Shown: positions 6,317 to 8,172 of the stretch, piece after piece | Numbering within the stretch: position 1 is the stretch's first letter | Layout: each line of letters opens with the position of its first letter | NCBI GenBank assembly: GCA_025363325.1 | Contig: JANYEF010000162.1 | Coordinates: 1-8,172 of the forward strand | Length of the DNA stretch: 8,172 nucleotides | From: Nitrospira sp. | Lineage (GTDB): Bacteria; Nitrospirota; Nitrospiria; Nitrospirales; Nitrospiraceae | Direction: 5' to 3' | The notes under the pieces: generated by a model | Told to the model about the DNA's origin: nothing | The model's database searches: none | What the model saw: the letters and a program-made list of their open reading frames with translations, nothing else | Made by a program: the position numbers and the translations under genes

Positions 6317-6337
6317 CGTTCAGTAGGGAGGTGCTCG

Positions 6338-7078
6338 ATGGCTGCACTCGTTGGGAGCCTGACATCAGTCTGGGACCATTTTAATTGGACTCTCCTCTTC
6401 GCACGCCAACCAGAACCGGATTTGGAATTCACGGAAGAGGAACTTGATCAGACGATTACCACGAAAGCAAGAGGCCCGGTAAACCCCCGCAAGAAATCCG
6501 GTGGGGGACGCCCGATCCTCTGGATACTGCTCCTCGCTCTTGTCAGCGGCATCGCCTATGTCGCCACGATGGAACCGGAGATGTTGACAGAGTGGCTGAG
6601 CCCCTACCTGGGTGAGAGCACCCCGCCACCAGTGGCCATGAGACCAAAGCCGTTTGCCCCAGCACCTGTGGCTCCACCGACGCCCGCACCACAAGCCACG
6701 CCCAGTCCGAGTAACGAGGCCTCAGCCCCCTTGGCTCCAACAACCTCTCCCGCCACTGCCATCGCCCCTGCGGCCCCAGCAGTCGTTCCACCACCCCAAA
6801 CGGCAGCGAGACCCGCTGCACCAATCGCGCCTTCCCTCGACCCGATGTTCAGCGAAGGACAGAAGGTAACCGTCACGGTAGACGAAACGGCTCCCGGCGG
6901 AAGCATTCCGTTGTTCGCAGATTCATCAAGCAGCAAGCCTGGACCAATCGTTCGTCCAGGGGTCTCATTGACCGTCTTGGACGGTGATCTACAGCCGGGC
7001 GGCTGGATGTATATGGTGCGCACCGACGAAGGTAGCAGGGGTTGGGTATCGGAGAAACGTCTTCGCTTGAAGTTCTGA
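6338..7078 (+). CDS. Single-pass membrane protein with Pro/Ala-rich stalk and SH3-like domain
   Basis: A 246-aa protein from ATG 6338, with ribosome site AGGGAGGT 5 nt upstream. The N-terminal ~58 residues are cytosolic, acidic at 26-37 and basic at 43-58 (RKK at 51-53). A single hydrophobic helix follows (about 59-77, PILWILLLALVSGIAYVATM), so type II topology with the C-terminus in the periplasm is expected. Residues about 93-168 are a low-complexity Pro/Ala/Thr stalk that could span peptidoglycan. The last ~75 residues (from SEGQKVTVTVD through GGWMYMVRTDEGSRGWVSEKRL) look like a bacterial SH3 fold, with the paired 'GGWMYMV' and 'RGWVSEKRL' strands typical of SH3b domains, which often bind cell-wall or peptide ligands. 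The exact family is not recognised. It lies alone between two promoters and its function cannot be deduced from neighbours. Confidence 0.88.
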   Translation: MAALVGSLTSVWDHFNWTLLFARQPEPDLEFTEEELDQTITTKARGPVNPRKKSGGGRPILWILLLALVSGIAYVATMEPEMLTEWLSPYLGESTPPPVAMRPKPFAPAPVAPPTPAPQATPSPSNEASAPLAPTTSPATAIAPAAPAVVPPPQTAARPAAPIAPSLDPMFSEGQKVTVTVDETAPGGSIPLFADSSSSKPGPIVRPGVSLTVLDGDLQPGGWMYMVRTDEGSRGWVSEKRLRLKF

Positions 7079-7149
7079 GCCCCCCATTTCCCCTCACGCC
7101 AGTGGCCTGCTGAGCAGACACATTCTCGTCTATTCAGGCAATCGCCCTG

Positions 7150-7158
7150 TGCTATAAT
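7150..7158 (+). promoter_or_regulatory. Extended -10 promoter for the HAD gene
   Basis: TGCTATAAT is a perfect TATAAT (7153-7158) with the TGn extension at 7150-7152. No strong -35 box is visible at the usual distance, as is common for extended -10 promoters. Transcription would start near 7165, leaving a leader of about 43 nt. It probably also serves the downstream cobalamin-binding protein gene. Confidence 0.65.
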
Positions 7159-7207
7159 CCGCCCGTTTTATATCCCGTAACCAAACCCACAGTCTCGTGA
7201 CAATTCC

Positions 7208-7903
7208 ATGGACATACTCACAGCGATCATCTTTGACTTTGATGGCGTGATTGCGGACACCGAGCCCCTCCATTTTGCTGGCTTTCGTCAGACCCTGTCT
7301 GAAATCGGCATCGCCCTGACGGAATCCGACTACTACGCCAACTACCTGGGTTACGACGATCGAGGCTGCTTTATCGCGGCACTCACCGCGCACCAGCGCC
7401 CCACTGACCCACCCGCCCTCGCGCCACTGATGCAACGGAAAGCGCATGCCTATCTGGAATCGATGAAAGATCATCTGGTCATTTTCCCCGGGGTGCGCGA
7501 GTTCGTACGTGAGGCCGCCGCCGCCTACCCCTTGGCCATCGCGTCCGGCGCACTCCGCCATGAAATCGAGGTGATACTTGAACAGGCGGGGATCCGAAAA
7601 GAATTTCTTCACATCACCAGTGCAGAAGATGTGACCAGAGGAAAGCCCGATCCGCAACCCTATCTCCATGCCCTCAACGCCTTGAATCGACAACGCCGAG
7701 CGCAAACCATCGTCGCCGGGTCCTGCTTGGTGATTGAGGATTCGATCCCGGGTATCCGCAGCGCAAAAACCGCCGGGATGAAAGTGCTCGCCGTGGCGAA
7801 TACCCATACGATCCAAGATCTGCATGAAGCCCATGCGGTCGCCCAGAGTCTTTCACAGGTTCGTCTGAGCGAACTCCACGAACGCTTCTGGCCTACCGCA
7901 TAA
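7208..7903 (+). CDS. HAD-superfamily phosphatase, subfamily IA (phosphoglucomutase/phosphatase-like)
   Basis: A 231-aa cytosolic enzyme with all four HAD motifs: I, DFDGV at 10-14 (nucleophile D10, acid/base D12), continuing ADTEPLH; II, S113 in IASGA; III, K146 in GKPDP; IV, E177-D178 in IEDSIPGI. Between motifs I and II is an all-helical cap of the C1 type (about 18-90), as in beta-phosphoglucomutase and phosphoglycolate phosphatase. D12-G-V rather than a longer motif does not fix the substrate, and the cap does not clearly tell mutase from phosphatase, so the reaction (dephosphorylation of a small sugar phosphate or similar) stays general. No Shine-Dalgarno sequence precedes ATG 7208, but the start places motif I at residue 10 as usual. 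The stop is 12 bp before the cobalamin-binding protein, so the two are probably co-transcribed. No functional link between them is apparent. Confidence 0.94.
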   Translation: MDILTAIIFDFDGVIADTEPLHFAGFRQTLSEIGIALTESDYYANYLGYDDRGCFIAALTAHQRPTDPPALAPLMQRKAHAYLESMKDHLVIFPGVREFVREAAAAYPLAIASGALRHEIEVILEQAGIRKEFLHITSAEDVTRGKPDPQPYLHALNALNRQRRAQTIVAGSCLVIEDSIPGIRSAKTAGMKVLAVANTHTIQDLHEAHAVAQSLSQVRLSELHERFWPTA

Positions 7904-7915
7904 GAACCGAGTGAT

Positions 7916-8172
7916 ATGAGAATCTGCTCTCTGCTTCCCAGTGCCACTGAAGTGATTGCCTTGCTCGGGCTGAGCGATGAGTTGGTCGGAATCAGTCACG
8001 AGTGCGACTATCCGCCATCGATCAGGAGCGTGCCCATCATGGTTGAACCGATGATTCCTCCTCATGGACTGGCCAGCGCTGACATCGACAGACAAGTTAG
8101 TCAGCTTGTGGCGGCGGGACAACGGCTCTATCGGCTGAAAGACCATCTGTTGGGGCAGGTGCAACCCGATCT
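7916..8172 (+). CDS. Cobalamin-binding / BtuF-like periplasmic-binding-fold protein (partial, 5' part)
   Basis: The frame from ATG 7916 is open to the window edge (85 codons visible). The start MRICSLLPSATEVIALLGL, then DELVGISHECDYPPSIRSVP, is the standard N-terminus of the COG0614-type cobalamin/siderophore binding proteins related to BtuF, especially the signal-less 'cobalamin-binding protein' group in which SLLPSATE begins within a few residues of the start. No signal peptide is visible, so it may be cytosolic rather than a transport receptor. The C-terminal lobe lies beyond the window. The gene follows the HAD gene by 12 bp, with only a weak GAG ribosome site. B12 binding fits the presence of a B12-dependent reductase nearby. 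Specificity for B12 rather than another ligand is inferred from the family. Confidence 0.88.
   Translation, partial: MRICSLLPSATEVIALLGLSDELVGISHECDYPPSIRSVPIMVEPMIPPHGLASADIDRQVSQLVAAGQRLYRLKDHLLGQVQPD

Noticed and set aside
7130..7834. 234-aa minus-strand frame opposite the HAD gene
   Set aside because: The plus frame contains all HAD motifs; the antisense frame has no recognisable domain.

Overview
The window looks like a bacterial chromosome of moderately high GC (estimated by eye at a little under 60 %). A Nitrospira-type member of Nitrospirota is my best guess. It rests on the gene mix (class II ribonucleotide reductase, PP2C/FHA signalling genes) and on structured repeats resembling those I associate with that group. 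It is an inference, not proven by any marker gene here.

Layout. (1) 1-1681, plus strand: a Ser/Thr phospho-signalling cassette. It holds the 3' end of a probable PknB-type kinase (1-102), a complete PP2C-type phosphatase (130-930) and a protein with one good and one degenerate FHA domain (965-1681). Kinase, phosphatase and phosphothreonine reader are tightly spaced and probably co-transcribed. (2) 1693-2325, minus strand: a single-pass membrane protein whose exported part carries two four-cysteine repeats of the GLG1 type. It converges on the FHA gene with 11 bp between. (3) 2326-2590: a gap holding a ~141-bp inverted-repeat element with 31-bp perfect arms and a core of 7-bp tandem repeats. 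(4) 2591-4145, minus strand: an unrecognised 337-aa protein and a YjbQ-family protein. (5) 4257-6029, plus strand: adenosylcobalamin-dependent ribonucleotide reductase (nrdJ), divergent from yjbQ and apparently transcribed without a leader. (6) 6033-6226: a MITE-like element with 19-bp terminal inverted repeats bounded by TA, starting 3 nt after the nrdJ stop. (7) 6338-7078: a membrane-anchored protein with a Pro/Ala-rich stalk and an SH3-like C-terminal domain, preceded by two overlapping-region promoter candidates. (8) 7208 to the end: a HAD-family phosphatase followed after 12 bp by the 5' part of a cobalamin-binding (BtuF-like) protein that runs off the window.

Functional links. The kinase, phosphatase and FHA genes form one signalling unit. 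The B12-binding protein and the B12-dependent reductase point to a cell that relies on cobalamin for DNA precursors, though they are not in one operon. No CRISPR array, RNA gene, prophage or complete transposon was seen. The least explained parts are the two inverted-repeat elements, the Cys-repeat membrane protein and the 337-aa hypothetical.
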